Assembly (NCBI RefSeq): GCF_009695815.1
Contig: NZ_VUNE01000001.1
Location: 496,001 to 560,000, forward strand
DNA: 64,000 nt
DNA from: Peptostreptococcus porci
GTDB taxonomy: Bacteria > Bacillota > Clostridia > Peptostreptococcales > Peptostreptococcaceae
Reading direction: 5' to 3'
Shown here: positions 25,365 to 34,147 of the stretch, piece by piece
Numbering within the stretch: position 1 is the first letter of the stretch
Layout: each line of letters starts with the position of its first letter
Position numbers and translations under genes: made by a program
Notes under the pieces: model-generated
The model's input: only the letters and a program-made list of their open reading frames with translations
What the model was told of the DNA's origin: nothing
Databases searched by the model: none

Positions 25365-25462
25365 ATATATTGCTAGACGTTAATAATCGTATACTTGATG
25401 TTTAATTTATGTACACTTAAAATAAACATTATAAATGAAAAGAGACCGACCAGAACCCTTAA

Positions 25463-25494
25463 ATTGCCATGGATAAAATCTATGGTAATTTTTT
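25463..25494 (+). terminator. Terminator after the exported-protein gene
   Basis: ATTGCCAT pairs with ATGGTAAT (25482-25489), with inner GAT/ATC pairing, followed by TTTTTT. Confidence 0.65.
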
Positions 25495-25618
25495 GCACAA
25501 AAAATATCATATACAGAACATATGTTATTATTTTTCGAAATTTAAAACAAAGAAAGTATAAAATTTTTCTAAATATCTACTTTTATTGCATTTTGTCAAT
25601 TACATAGAATAATTTTTG

Positions 25619-25627
25619 TGATATAAT
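25619..25627 (+). promoter_or_regulatory. Extended -10 element of secA2
   Basis: TGA-TATAAT at 25619-25627. The nearest -35-like TTGTCA (25593-25598) is 23 bp upstream, too far for a standard promoter, so only the extended -10 is claimed. Confidence 0.45.
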
Positions 25628-25669
25628 TATATAGATTGTGTAGATTTGCAGAGAAAAGAGGTAGTGAGA

Positions 25670-28024
25670 ATGTCATTATTAGATGCGTTGCTTAGCAAGC
25701 AAGACGATAGCGAAGTAGGTAAACTAAATAAAATTGTAGATAGAATAGATGCATTGGAAGAAGGAATGAAGGCGCTGACAGATGAAGAGCTTTCAAACAA
25801 AACTATTGAATTTAAGGAAAGATTGAAGCATGGAGAAACTCTCGATGATCTTCTTGAGGAGGCTTTTGCAGTTGCAAGAGAGGCAACAAGAAGAACTCTT
25901 GGTATGAGACAGTATAGAGTTCAGATGATAGGTGGAATAGTTCTTCATCAAGGGAAAATAGCCGAGATGAAAACTGGTGAGGGTAAGACTTTGGTGTCTG
26001 TGGCACCATGTTATTTGAACGCCCTTAAAGAAGAGGGGGTCCATGTAATAACTGTAAATGATTATTTGGCTGAAAGAGATGCTGATACGGTTAGACCAGT
26101 GTTTGATCTATTAGGACTGACTGTTGGTGTAATTATAACAGGACAGGATCCGAATACTAGAAGAGAACAATATAATTGTGATCTTTCTTATGGTACAAAT
26201 TCCGAGTTTGGATTTGACTATCTTAGAGACAATATGGTTAAAAAGTTCTCTGAAAAAGTACAAAGAAAGCTTTCGTTTTGTATTATAGACGAAGTTGACT
26301 CGATATTAATCGACGAAGCGAGAACTCCGCTGATCATTTCTGGTGAAGGGGATCCGATAAGTGAACTATACTATAGGGCTGATGATTTCATTAGAACTAT
26401 AGGGGAAGAAGATTTTGAATTAGATAAAAAGGAACATACAGTATCTTTGACAGAATCAGGCTTTAGAAAGGCTGAGAACTTCTTTAAAATCAGAACAATT
26501 ACAAATTTGAATAATATGGCAATATATCATCATATAAATCAAGCACTTACAGCACATAAATTGATGAGTATAGATGATGATTATGTTGTGAAAGATGGTG
26601 AGGTATTCATTGTAGATGAATATACTGGAAGAATAATGGATGGACGTAGGTTCTCAGACGGACTTCATCAAGCGTTGGAAGCAAAGGAAAAGGTAGAAAT
26701 CCAGCTAGACAATAAGACAATGGCAACAGTTACATATCAGAATTTCTTTAGGATGTATGGGAAAATTTCAGGGATGACTGGTACTGCAAAAACTGAAGAA
26801 AATGAGTTTGAACAGACTTATCATATGAACGTTGTTCAGATACCTACAAATAAACCTGTAATTAGAAAAGATTTGGATGATAAGGTATATATGACTGAAA
26901 AGGAGAAATTTGATGCAGTTGTTGAAGAGATTAAGCAGATACATTCGACTGGACAGCCGATACTTGTCGGGACTGCTACTGTTGAAAAGTCAGAATACCT
27001 ATCAGAACTTTTGAATAAGAAAAATCTTAAACACGAGATATTAAATGCAAAAAATGATAAAAGAGAGGCTGAAATTGTCGAAAAGGCGGGGCTTCTTGGA
27101 AATATTACAATAGCGACGAATATGGCAGGTAGAGGTACTGATATAAAGCTTGGAAATGGAGATCCGAAGATGGAAGAGGAGGTAATTTCATTGGGTGGAC
27201 TTTACGTTTTAGGTACTGAAAGACATGAGTCGAGAAGAATTGATAACCAGCTGAGAGGGAGATCTGGAAGACAGGGAGATCCAGGAACTTCAAGATTTTT
27301 CGTAAGTATAGAGGATGAAATAATAAAATTATATGGTGGTGCTTCAATAAAGAAATTGGGTAAAAAATTGAAACCTGATTCTCATGGAGCGATTTCGAGC
27401 AAGTCGCTTACAAAGGCTATAACAAATGCGCAGAAGGGAATAGAAGGAAGAAATTTTGAACAGAGAAAAGATGTACTAAAGTATGATAATGTGATTGATA
27501 AGCAGAGAAAGGTTATATATGCTGAAAGAGACAATGTATTAAAGGGGATTGATCTAAAGAATACAGTAATGGATATGGCCAAGCAGACTGTTGATGAATA
27601 TGTCGATAAATATATTAACACAAAGCCAAGAAATTACTTTAAGTATATGAAGGCACTTTACTCGGCATTTATGCCACCGGAAACTATATTAATACCGGGT
27701 ATGAGTGAGATGACTCCAGAAGAGATAGGTCAATTTACAATGGATATTGTAAACAATGTGTATAACTTGAAGTTAATGATGGTGGGAGAAGAGTTTTTCT
27801 CACATGAACAAAAAGAGATACTGTTGAGAGTTGTAGATACATATTGGGTGGATCATATAGATCTTATGGATCAGATGAGACAGAGTGTAGGCTTGGTCGC
27901 TGTTGGTCAAAAAGACCCTGTAAAAGAATATACGATTGAAGCATATGAGATGTTTAAAGCATTGAATAAAAAGATAAGGCTTGAAACTCTAAAATTTGTT
28001 TTTTCATTTGAAGGAATGGAATAG
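25670..28024 (+). CDS. secA2: SecA-family translocase ATPase, SecA2-type
   Basis: This 784-residue SecA drives protein export across the membrane. Present are the Walker A AEMKTGEGKTL, the DEVDSILIDEARTPLI Walker B region, the preprotein-binding domain, GMTGTAKTEENEF, TNMAGRGTDIKLG and the QLRGRSGRQGDPG motif. The C-terminus stops at FVFSFEGME without the cysteine-rich zinc motif of housekeeping SecA. The length is close to that of C. difficile SecA2 (about 780), which exports S-layer proteins and lies beside CWB2 genes, as here. The ATG at 25670 is behind GAGGTAG. It could still be the only SecA of this organism, which the window cannot exclude. Confidence 0.85.
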   Translation: MSLLDALLSKQDDSEVGKLNKIVDRIDALEEGMKALTDEELSNKTIEFKERLKHGETLDDLLEEAFAVAREATRRTLGMRQYRVQMIGGIVLHQGKIAEMKTGEGKTLVSVAPCYLNALKEEGVHVITVNDYLAERDADTVRPVFDLLGLTVGVIITGQDPNTRREQYNCDLSYGTNSEFGFDYLRDNMVKKFSEKVQRKLSFCIIDEVDSILIDEARTPLIISGEGDPISELYYRADDFIRTIGEEDFELDKKEHTVSLTESGFRKAENFFKIRTITNLNNMAIYHHINQALTAHKLMSIDDDYVVKDGEVFIVDEYTGRIMDGRRFSDGLHQALEAKEKVEIQLDNKTMATVTYQNFFRMYGKISGMTGTAKTEENEFEQTYHMNVVQIPTNKPVIRKDLDDKVYMTEKEKFDAVVEEIKQIHSTGQPILVGTATVEKSEYLSELLNKKNLKHEILNAKNDKREAEIVEKAGLLGNITIATNMAGRGTDIKLGNGDPKMEEEVISLGGLYVLGTERHESRRIDNQLRGRSGRQGDPGTSRFFVSIEDEIIKLYGGASIKKLGKKLKPDSHGAISSKSLTKAITNAQKGIEGRNFEQRKDVLKYDNVIDKQRKVIYAERDNVLKGIDLKNTVMDMAKQTVDEYVDKYINTKPRNYFKYMKALYSAFMPPETILIPGMSEMTPEEIGQFTMDIVNNVYNLKLMMVGEEFFSHEQKEILLRVVDTYWVDHIDLMDQMRQSVGLVAVGQKDPVKEYTIEAYEMFKALNKKIRLETLKFVFSFEGME

Positions 28025-28044
28025 AAAATATGAGTATAATTTAT

Positions 28045-28081
28045 AAATCCAGCATTACATATCGTTGTATTTGCTGGATTT
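28045..28081 (+). terminator. Terminator after secA2
   Basis: AAATCCAGCA (28045-28054) pairs with TGCTGGATTT (28072-28081), 10 bp, followed by a T-rich stretch. Confidence 0.8.
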
Positions 28082-28134
28082 ATTTATGACACTAATTATG
28101 ATATAATGAAAGTATATTTTTAGGGGTGGTGCAA

Positions 28135-29496
28135 ATGGAAGATAAGATTACTTTTAATGACAAAGTTAGATACCAGCTTCGACGACTGTATGAAGTAATG
28201 AGAAGTTCTGTGATAGAAAAGAAAAATATAGATAGAAAATTTCACTATATGAGAGTGAGATCAATAGATGTTTTGAGAGGTATTTTAACAATTTTGGTTA
28301 TAATGATAATATCTCAAGGATTGGAGAATTCTGTAAGTAAGAGTTTTATCATATCAGAATGGAATGGGGTAACTTTGGCAGGTGTTGTGTTGCCTTTTTT
28401 CATTCTTATTATGGGTGCATCAATACCATTTTATATAAAAAAATATCATGAAAATGGAAGCAAGCTCTCATCGATAATAAAAAAATCATTAATCAGAGTA
28501 TTATTGTTATTGTTGCTGGGATTGATATTTAGCGTTTTATTTCTTGAGTCTGATAAATACGTTAGAGTTACAGGTCCATTTCAACTATTAGCGATTAATT
28601 ACATAATAAGCATCTTGGCATACATGATGTTTTTAAAACTTAGAATCAAAAATAACGTTATAACATATGTGTTTGCTATCATCGGTTTATTGATAGCAAT
28701 GATGTTTTCTGTCATTTTTATCAATGGGGGACGAGAAGCTGCCACAAATATATTTGTAAGAACTGATATATCATTAATAGGTGGATATAAGAGCATATCA
28801 TTAGCTGATCCAGAAGGTATAATGGCAATTTTTAGTTCGATTTCATTGGGATTTTTTGGGATTTCTTTTGGATGTATTCTCAATAAAAAACATATTGAAA
28901 AAAAATATGTTGGATACAGAAGACCGATGAAAATAAGAAATGATGGATTTAGCAAGGAAAATCTCCTTGTGGATATCAAAAGCTGGATTAACTACAGATC
29001 GATAAAATCGTTATTAAGCAATTATTATAGGTTCAACAATGAGGCAAAAAAAGTAATTCATTTGTTACTGTTCTCATTGATATATTTGATGTTATTTTTT
29101 GTGACAAAATATTGGATTCCAGTAAATAGAAATGTATTTAGTATCAGCTTCGTTATGATTGCTTGCTTTTATTTTTCGATGTTGTTGGTTGTGGCATATG
29201 TTGTGTGTGATATTGTCAAACTTAGGTTTGGTGCAAATTATTTGGGAAACATTGGTAAGAATGCGATTCTCGTTATTTTTACAGTCCAGATTGTTCACAA
29301 ATTATTGTCGATGATTAAAATAAAATCTATATTTACTGGAACGTGGTTACCATTTAATAACTGGTTCACTACTGATTTTATTTTGCCGATATTTGGCACT
29401 GAATTCTCATCTACAGTCTATTCGGTTTTAATTACAGTGATATGGGTATTGCTTTTTAATTTGCTGGATAGATACGATGTAAAGGTAAATTTATAG
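28135..29496 (+). CDS. Polytopic membrane protein, HGSNAT/NagX (DUF5009)-like
   Basis: The 453-residue protein has about 10-11 membrane helices after a basic N-terminal tail. It follows the pattern of heparan-alpha-glucosaminide N-acetyltransferase relatives (COG4299): RSIDVLRGILTILVIMI, EWNGVTLAGVVLPFFILIMGASI, GPFQLLAINY, DPEGIMAIFSSISLGFFG and LGNIGKNAIL. These proteins move acetyl groups across the membrane onto sugars. Here the position of the family's loop histidine before the WNG motif is occupied by a non-histidine residue, and the Asp of the following ADLVFP-like motif is Gly, so the classical acetyl transfer may be lost or changed. The ATG at 28135 is behind AGGGGTGG. It is followed 9 bp later by the GDPD-like gene. 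Confidence 0.75.
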   Translation: MEDKITFNDKVRYQLRRLYEVMRSSVIEKKNIDRKFHYMRVRSIDVLRGILTILVIMIISQGLENSVSKSFIISEWNGVTLAGVVLPFFILIMGASIPFYIKKYHENGSKLSSIIKKSLIRVLLLLLLGLIFSVLFLESDKYVRVTGPFQLLAINYIISILAYMMFLKLRIKNNVITYVFAIIGLLIAMMFSVIFINGGREAATNIFVRTDISLIGGYKSISLADPEGIMAIFSSISLGFFGISFGCILNKKHIEKKYVGYRRPMKIRNDGFSKENLLVDIKSWINYRSIKSLLSNYYRFNNEAKKVIHLLLFSLIYLMLFFVTKYWIPVNRNVFSISFVMIACFYFSMLLVVAYVVCDIVKLRFGANYLGNIGKNAILVIFTVQIVHKLLSMIKIKSIFTGTWLPFNNWFTTDFILPIFGTEFSSTVYSVLITVIWVLLFNLLDRYDVKVNL

Positions 29497-29505
29497 GGGG
29501 TAGAC

Positions 29506-30828
29506 ATGGAAAGAAAATTTGATGAAGATCAGATCAAAGAAATTGTGAAGCAGACACTTATACTTTTTGTTTCTTTAATGCTGATAATCGGCTTTTTTAA
29601 GTTATTCTACTCTTATTCTAGCCAAAGAAAAATGATTTCGGAATTTGAAAATACAAATATCAGAGAAAAATTGATTACAAATAATAAGGTTGCAAATATG
29701 GGTAAACCATACAAAATAAAGGATGGTATCGTATATATGCCACTTTTGGAGTTATGCAAAAATTTCAACACAGATGCGACTTATAAATTTACTCCTAATG
29801 GAGGTATTGAGCTTAAATACAGAAAATCAACATACCTACTTCAGAGAGGTTCAAATGAAGTAAGATTTTTGGGAAATGATAACATATTAAAAATGGACGG
29901 TGTCGTCGTGTTTATGGAAAACACTGTATACGTTCCATTGGATTTTATCTACAAAGTTTTGGATGTAAATGTAGTTCAATCTAGTGATGGAACCGTATAC
30001 ATGGATAACTATCCGAAAAAATTCAACTATAGCTGGGTTAAGGAAAATAGATACATCGCTCATGCTATGGGTGGTATCGATGGTAATACATATACTAATT
30101 CCAAAGAGGCAATGGAAAAAAGCTATGAAAGAGGACTTCGAGTTTTGGAAACGGACATTTCCTTGTCCTCTGATGATAAGCTCGTTCTCATTCATTCATT
30201 TGAAAAAGAAGGGTTGGAACAGTTAGGATTACCGGTATCTTGGTCAGTAAAGCCACCAACGGAAAAGGAGTTCTTAGAGAGAAAAATTTTGGGAAAATAT
30301 ACCCCTATGAAATTTTCAGATGTAGTTGCATTTATGAAAAAACATAAGGATGTATATATTGTTATCGACTTGAAAAATAATGATATAAAAGATGTTGAAA
30401 AATGCTATAAAAAAATAGTAGAAATTGCTAAAAAAGAAGATCAATCTGTTTTAAAGAGGATAATTCCTCAGATTTATTATGAGCAGATGTATAGGCCATT
30501 GATGAATATTTACGATTTTAAGTCGATTATTTTTACTACATATAGAATAGAAGAGCTTGAGGTCAATAAGATTGTCGATTTTTCATATGAACATGGAATA
30601 AAAATAGTTGCAGTAAATAAGTTTAAATTTTCTAAGGATCTAACAGATAAGCTGGTAGACAGAGGAATTGGATTATATATGTTTACTTACAATGATGAAA
30701 GTGTTGTAAACTCGCTGAGAAATTTATATGTTAGTGGATTTTATACCGATTTTTTGCCAAAAGACAAAATCAATAGAGACTCAGATGGCAAGGTCATCGT
30801 AAATGAGAAAAAAAATAATACAAATTAA
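29506..30828 (+). CDS. Membrane-anchored GDPD-like protein with copper-amine-oxidase-N-like domain
   Basis: The 440-residue protein has an N-terminal membrane helix (about 17-36), a beta-rich domain of the copper amine oxidase N-terminal-like type (about 55-165, with VYMPLLELCKNF and VYVPLDFIYKVL) and a GDPD-like TIM barrel (about 180-430). In the barrel the ETDISLSSDDKLVLIHS segment keeps the Glu, Asp and His of GDPD enzymes, but the first motif reads AHAMGG rather than HRG and the usual ENT is changed. It is probably extracytoplasmic and acts on glycerophosphodiester-type substrates such as teichoic-acid-like polymers or phospholipid head groups, or may be a modified enzyme. It overlaps no gene and shares an operon with the HGSNAT-like gene. 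Confidence 0.8.
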   Translation: MERKFDEDQIKEIVKQTLILFVSLMLIIGFFKLFYSYSSQRKMISEFENTNIREKLITNNKVANMGKPYKIKDGIVYMPLLELCKNFNTDATYKFTPNGGIELKYRKSTYLLQRGSNEVRFLGNDNILKMDGVVVFMENTVYVPLDFIYKVLDVNVVQSSDGTVYMDNYPKKFNYSWVKENRYIAHAMGGIDGNTYTNSKEAMEKSYERGLRVLETDISLSSDDKLVLIHSFEKEGLEQLGLPVSWSVKPPTEKEFLERKILGKYTPMKFSDVVAFMKKHKDVYIVIDLKNNDIKDVEKCYKKIVEIAKKEDQSVLKRIIPQIYYEQMYRPLMNIYDFKSIIFTTYRIEELEVNKIVDFSYEHGIKIVAVNKFKFSKDLTDKLVDRGIGLYMFTYNDESVVNSLRNLYVSGFYTDFLPKDKINRDSDGKVIVNEKKNNTN

Positions 30829-30843
30829 TATTAATAAAAAAAG

Positions 30844-30873
30844 GTTACAAAAATGTTACACTTGTGTTATAAT
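30844..30873 (+). promoter_or_regulatory. Promoter of the CWB2 amidase with a WalR-like box
   Basis: TATAAT (30868-30873), with a TGT extended -10, follows TTACAA (30845-30850) by 17 bp. Read on the minus strand, the -35 region contains TGTAAC-N5-TGTAAC (plus strand GTTACA at 30844-30849 and 30855-30860), an exact match to the direct-repeat WalR/YycF box of Firmicutes. WalR controls wall hydrolases in other species. Confidence 0.55.
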
Positions 30874-30924
30874 ATACTAAGTTCTTAAGAGGATAGTTGA
30901 ATAATAATGAAAAGGGGGAATCGT

Positions 30925-32775
30925 ATGAGATCTTTTAGGAATAAAATCGTAGGGGTAATATTTAGTTTTATTTTGGTATTGATGTCGTTTTCAAGTGCAT
31001 ATGCTGATACTAGTGATGCCAATCTTCAGACTTCATCATATGAAAATTCAAGTGAAACAAACGATATTGGAATCGAAAATATGAAAGTTGAATTAGGCGT
31101 TGGAAAATTATCAGATAGTGACATATCTGATTCAAGTGACAGCTATAGTTCGACTGATAGATTAAATGTAAATTACACAAAAGCATCTGCTCAACTGACT
31201 TCATTGTATGGTGCAGATAGAATAAAAACGGCTGTAAAGGTTAGTCAAAATGGTTGGTCTGCTGCTGATACTGTTGTAATAGTAAATAGCAAAAGTACAA
31301 TGATGGGGATTGTTGCAACACCTCTTGCAACATCGCTAAATGCACCGATATTGATTACAGGAGCTAGTTCGCTTGACTCTTCTGTAGCAACTGAGCTGGC
31401 TAGACTTAAACCAAGTAACGTAATAATCATTGGAGATAGAAATTTGATTTCCAAAGCAGTTTCTGATAGAGTGAAGTCGATAACAGGAGCGAATATTGAG
31501 AGAATTTTTGGTTCGAATTCAAAGGATGTTTCATTAGCAGTTGCGAAGAGGATTTCATCTATAAAAAGCGTTGATACTGCATATGTAGTCAGCGAAACAA
31601 ATGGAGTGGCTGATGCATTGACAATATCATCAAAGGCTGGTAGCACAAAGAATCCTGTTATAGTAGTCGATAAAAATACTGTCAGTACAAATACTTTTGC
31701 ATATTTAAGAGATAATATATCAACTGTATTTTATATTGGTGGTGTAAACTCTATTTCAAACACTCTTCTTAATAAAATTAATACAGTAGTTGATAATGCG
31801 GGTTCAATCAATAGAATTTACGGCTCTGACAGACATGATACTAATGTTAATGTTATAAATAGGTTCTATAAAGACAAGAATATTCCTGTTCTTGTAGTTA
31901 CTAAATCAGACAATCAAGGCTTGATTGACACTGTTTGTGCAGGTCCTTTTGCAGCATTATACAATGCTCCGATTTTAATAACGAATAAGTCTTATGTTCC
32001 TGCAGTTACAAAGAGCTTCTTGAGTAAAGTAAGTGTAGCAACTGTGTATCAAATAGGCGGTAGTATAAGCCCAAGTGTTTCAAATACGATAAAAAATCCT
32101 GGTTCAAACTCATCTTCACAGAGTGATGCGAATTCTGGTTCAAATAGTTCTACTGATAAAACTACGCCAAATGTGCCAAAACCACAAGTTGATGATGTTA
32201 TCAGTGGAAGCATCAAAGGAAAAACAATAGTTATTGATCCAGGGCATGGCGGAAAAGATTCAGGAGCAAGTGGCTTATATAACACATATGAAAAAAACTG
32301 GACTTTGACAACAGCATTGGCTTGTGCAGATTATTTGACAAGAGCCGGAGCTAATGTTGTAATGACAAGAAAAACAGACATATATCCGACATTGCAAGAC
32401 CGAGCGGATATAAGTAATAATTCCGGTGCCGTTCTATTCTGTAGTATACATTATAATAAGGGTGGAAGTGTCGTTAATGAAGCCACTGGTGAATTGAGTG
32501 GTAATGGAGTAGAGGTATTTAAGGGTGATGGAGAAAGTGCAAATGCTGTTGCCAAAAATATTTTGAATAGCATATTGAGTGGATTTAATCTTAGAAATAG
32601 AGGGGTCAAGGATGGAACTCACTTGTATGTAATAGCAAATACTGTTGCTCCTGCAGTTCTAGTTGAGGGTGGATTTATGTCTAGCTCAAGAGATGTAAGC
32701 ATGCTAAATAGTCAGGCTGCATTGAAAAAGATGGGAGTTCAAATTGCAAAGGGAATAATAGCTTCCTTTAAATAA
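30925..32775 (+). CDS. CWB2 surface protein with N-acetylmuramoyl-L-alanine amidase domain
   Basis: This 616-residue secreted wall hydrolase has a signal peptide ending AYA-D near residue 28, three CWB2 repeats (about 92-390, with APILITGASSL, VIIIGDRNLIS and VFYIGGVNSIS), an Asn/Ser-rich linker and a C-terminal Amidase_3 domain (about 428-616). Zinc and catalytic residues are intact: the His of DPGHGG, the Glu of YEKNW, the His of SIHYN and the Glu of VEGGF. CWB2 trimers attach proteins to the wall by binding an anionic glycan. The architecture recalls C. difficile Cwp6, though with a different domain order. I chose the ATG at 30925, behind AAAGGGGG, rather than the ATG at 30907, which lacks a site. 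Confidence 0.93.
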   Translation: MRSFRNKIVGVIFSFILVLMSFSSAYADTSDANLQTSSYENSSETNDIGIENMKVELGVGKLSDSDISDSSDSYSSTDRLNVNYTKASAQLTSLYGADRIKTAVKVSQNGWSAADTVVIVNSKSTMMGIVATPLATSLNAPILITGASSLDSSVATELARLKPSNVIIIGDRNLISKAVSDRVKSITGANIERIFGSNSKDVSLAVAKRISSIKSVDTAYVVSETNGVADALTISSKAGSTKNPVIVVDKNTVSTNTFAYLRDNISTVFYIGGVNSISNTLLNKINTVVDNAGSINRIYGSDRHDTNVNVINRFYKDKNIPVLVVTKSDNQGLIDTVCAGPFAALYNAPILITNKSYVPAVTKSFLSKVSVATVYQIGGSISPSVSNTIKNPGSNSSSQSDANSGSNSSTDKTTPNVPKPQVDDVISGSIKGKTIVIDPGHGGKDSGASGLYNTYEKNWTLTTALACADYLTRAGANVVMTRKTDIYPTLQDRADISNNSGAVLFCSIHYNKGGSVVNEATGELSGNGVEVFKGDGESANAVAKNILNSILSGFNLRNRGVKDGTHLYVIANTVAPAVLVEGGFMSSSRDVSMLNSQAALKKMGVQIAKGIIASFK

Positions 32776-32787
32776 AACAAAAAATGT

Positions 32788-32846
32788 GACTGGTCATAGA
32801 TTATTAATCAAATTTAATTGGTTAACTAATCGTGACCAGTCTTTTT
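32788..32846 (+). terminator. Terminator after the CWB2 amidase
   Basis: GACTGGTCA (32788-32796) pairs with TGACCAGTC (32833-32841), followed by TTTTT; the loop is about 36 nt. Confidence 0.75.
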
Positions 32847-32990
32847 GTATTTATCTAAAAACATTGATTTTAAAATGTGTCTGTAGGCAAGTCGCCTAAA
32901 TAATTTTCGAAAAAAAATTTCATTAGAGTTTAAATATATCTTGATTTATAGTATAATAGAATAGTTACAATAACAATTAGGAGTATTGAT

Positions 32991-34112
32991 ATGAAAAAAT
33001 ATTTAAAATATATGATATTGGCAGCACTGGCATTATGTCTATACAAGGCTATCGATAAGGTTCTTGATAGGATGTATCTGGGGCAGTATACAATTAACGA
33101 TTATACAGATGATACTAGATTTACGACTGTAAATAAAGTTCTAGATAAGAGATTTGAAAAATCAGATGTTGCAATTCTAATAAATACTGAATATATTGAT
33201 CAAGTTGTATCCACTGCACCGTATGCTTATAGCAAGAAAATTCCCGTATTTTATACTGAAAAACAGAAGGTGTTAAAACCTGTCTATGATGAAATGGAAA
33301 AGCTTGGTGTAAAAAAAGTGATTCTTGTAGGTGGTGTGAATTCATTATCTGAGTCAGTGGAGAGAAGTCTTGAAAGAAATGGTTATAAATTCGAGAGGAT
33401 AAATGAGTCTAGAGGAATAAATTTCTCAATTAAAATTGCAGAGATGATGATGAGTGACAATAAAATCAGTGAGATTGCTGTAGTTACTAGTGATGAGTTT
33501 GATCTTCCGAATGCAATTTCGTTTTCACCATATTCTCAGAAAAACAAAATACCTATACTAGTTACATCAAATACTCAAAATGACTATTTAAAAATAAAAA
33601 AACTTATCAGGAATAATAATATTAATAAGGTATATTTAATTGGAAATGAGGGGTATCTAAATTCTAATTTTGATAGGCTGGCAAATGTGAAGATTCAGAA
33701 AATAAAAGGTGAAGACAGATACGATTTCAATAAGAAGCTGATCAAGACTATTTATGGAAAAAGCGATAATGGAAATGTTTATATATCAAAAGGTGGAGAG
33801 CTGTTGCACAAACGCCATATCGGTTCGGGACAGTTGATAAATGCAATTGCAATTTCTCCATTGGCTGCAGATAATGACTCACCTTTATTGTTTATAGAAA
33901 ATAATTATTTTGAAACACAAGAAAGCCAAATAGTAGAAAAAAATGGATACAAAATATTGAATCAAGTAGGTTTCAAAATAGAAAGAAGAAATTACTTTAA
34001 TATCGAAAGAATGAAAAATGCTACAACAGTTGTATTGATTTTGATTTCGATAATGATGGTCGTGAGAGTTTCACGCAATAGTCGTGATGAAGAAAATAAA
34101 AAAATATTATAG
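32991..34112 (+). CDS. CWB2-domain protein with membrane helices at both ends
   Basis: The 373-residue protein consists of three CWB2-like repeats (about residues 45-140, 140-240 and 240-335; KKVILVGGVNSLS, KVYLIGNEGYL and DRYDFNKKLIKTIYG) between an N-terminal hydrophobic helix (residues 5-22) and a C-terminal one (about 345-362, TTVVLILISIMMVV). Normal CWB2 proteins are secreted and wall-bound, so a form anchored at both ends would hold its glycan-binding trimer close to the outer membrane face. It lies 35 bp before the priming sugar transferase gene and is probably its operon leader. Function is unknown; a role in handling the nascent glycan is inference. Confidence 0.8.
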   Translation: MKKYLKYMILAALALCLYKAIDKVLDRMYLGQYTINDYTDDTRFTTVNKVLDKRFEKSDVAILINTEYIDQVVSTAPYAYSKKIPVFYTEKQKVLKPVYDEMEKLGVKKVILVGGVNSLSESVERSLERNGYKFERINESRGINFSIKIAEMMMSDNKISEIAVVTSDEFDLPNAISFSPYSQKNKIPILVTSNTQNDYLKIKKLIRNNNINKVYLIGNEGYLNSNFDRLANVKIQKIKGEDRYDFNKKLIKTIYGKSDNGNVYISKGGELLHKRHIGSGQLINAIAISPLAADNDSPLLFIENNYFETQESQIVEKNGYKILNQVGFKIERRNYFNIERMKNATTVVLILISIMMVVRVSRNSRDEENKKIL

Positions 34113-34147
34113 AAAATACTTAGGGATAAAATTGAAGGGAGAAGATT

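Larger units (their letters stand above)
25365..25669 (+). other. Intergenic region: terminator and secA2 promoter
   Basis: This 305-bp gap contains a terminator hairpin (25463-25494) and an extended -10 (TGA-TATAAT, 25619-25627) in front of secA2. A 70-codon open frame (25395-25607) lacks a ribosome site and spans the hairpin, so it is not called as a gene. Confidence 0.6.

Noticed and set aside
25395-25607. Possible 70-residue gene before secA2
   Set aside because: No ribosome site, no recognisable protein features, and it crosses a terminator hairpin.
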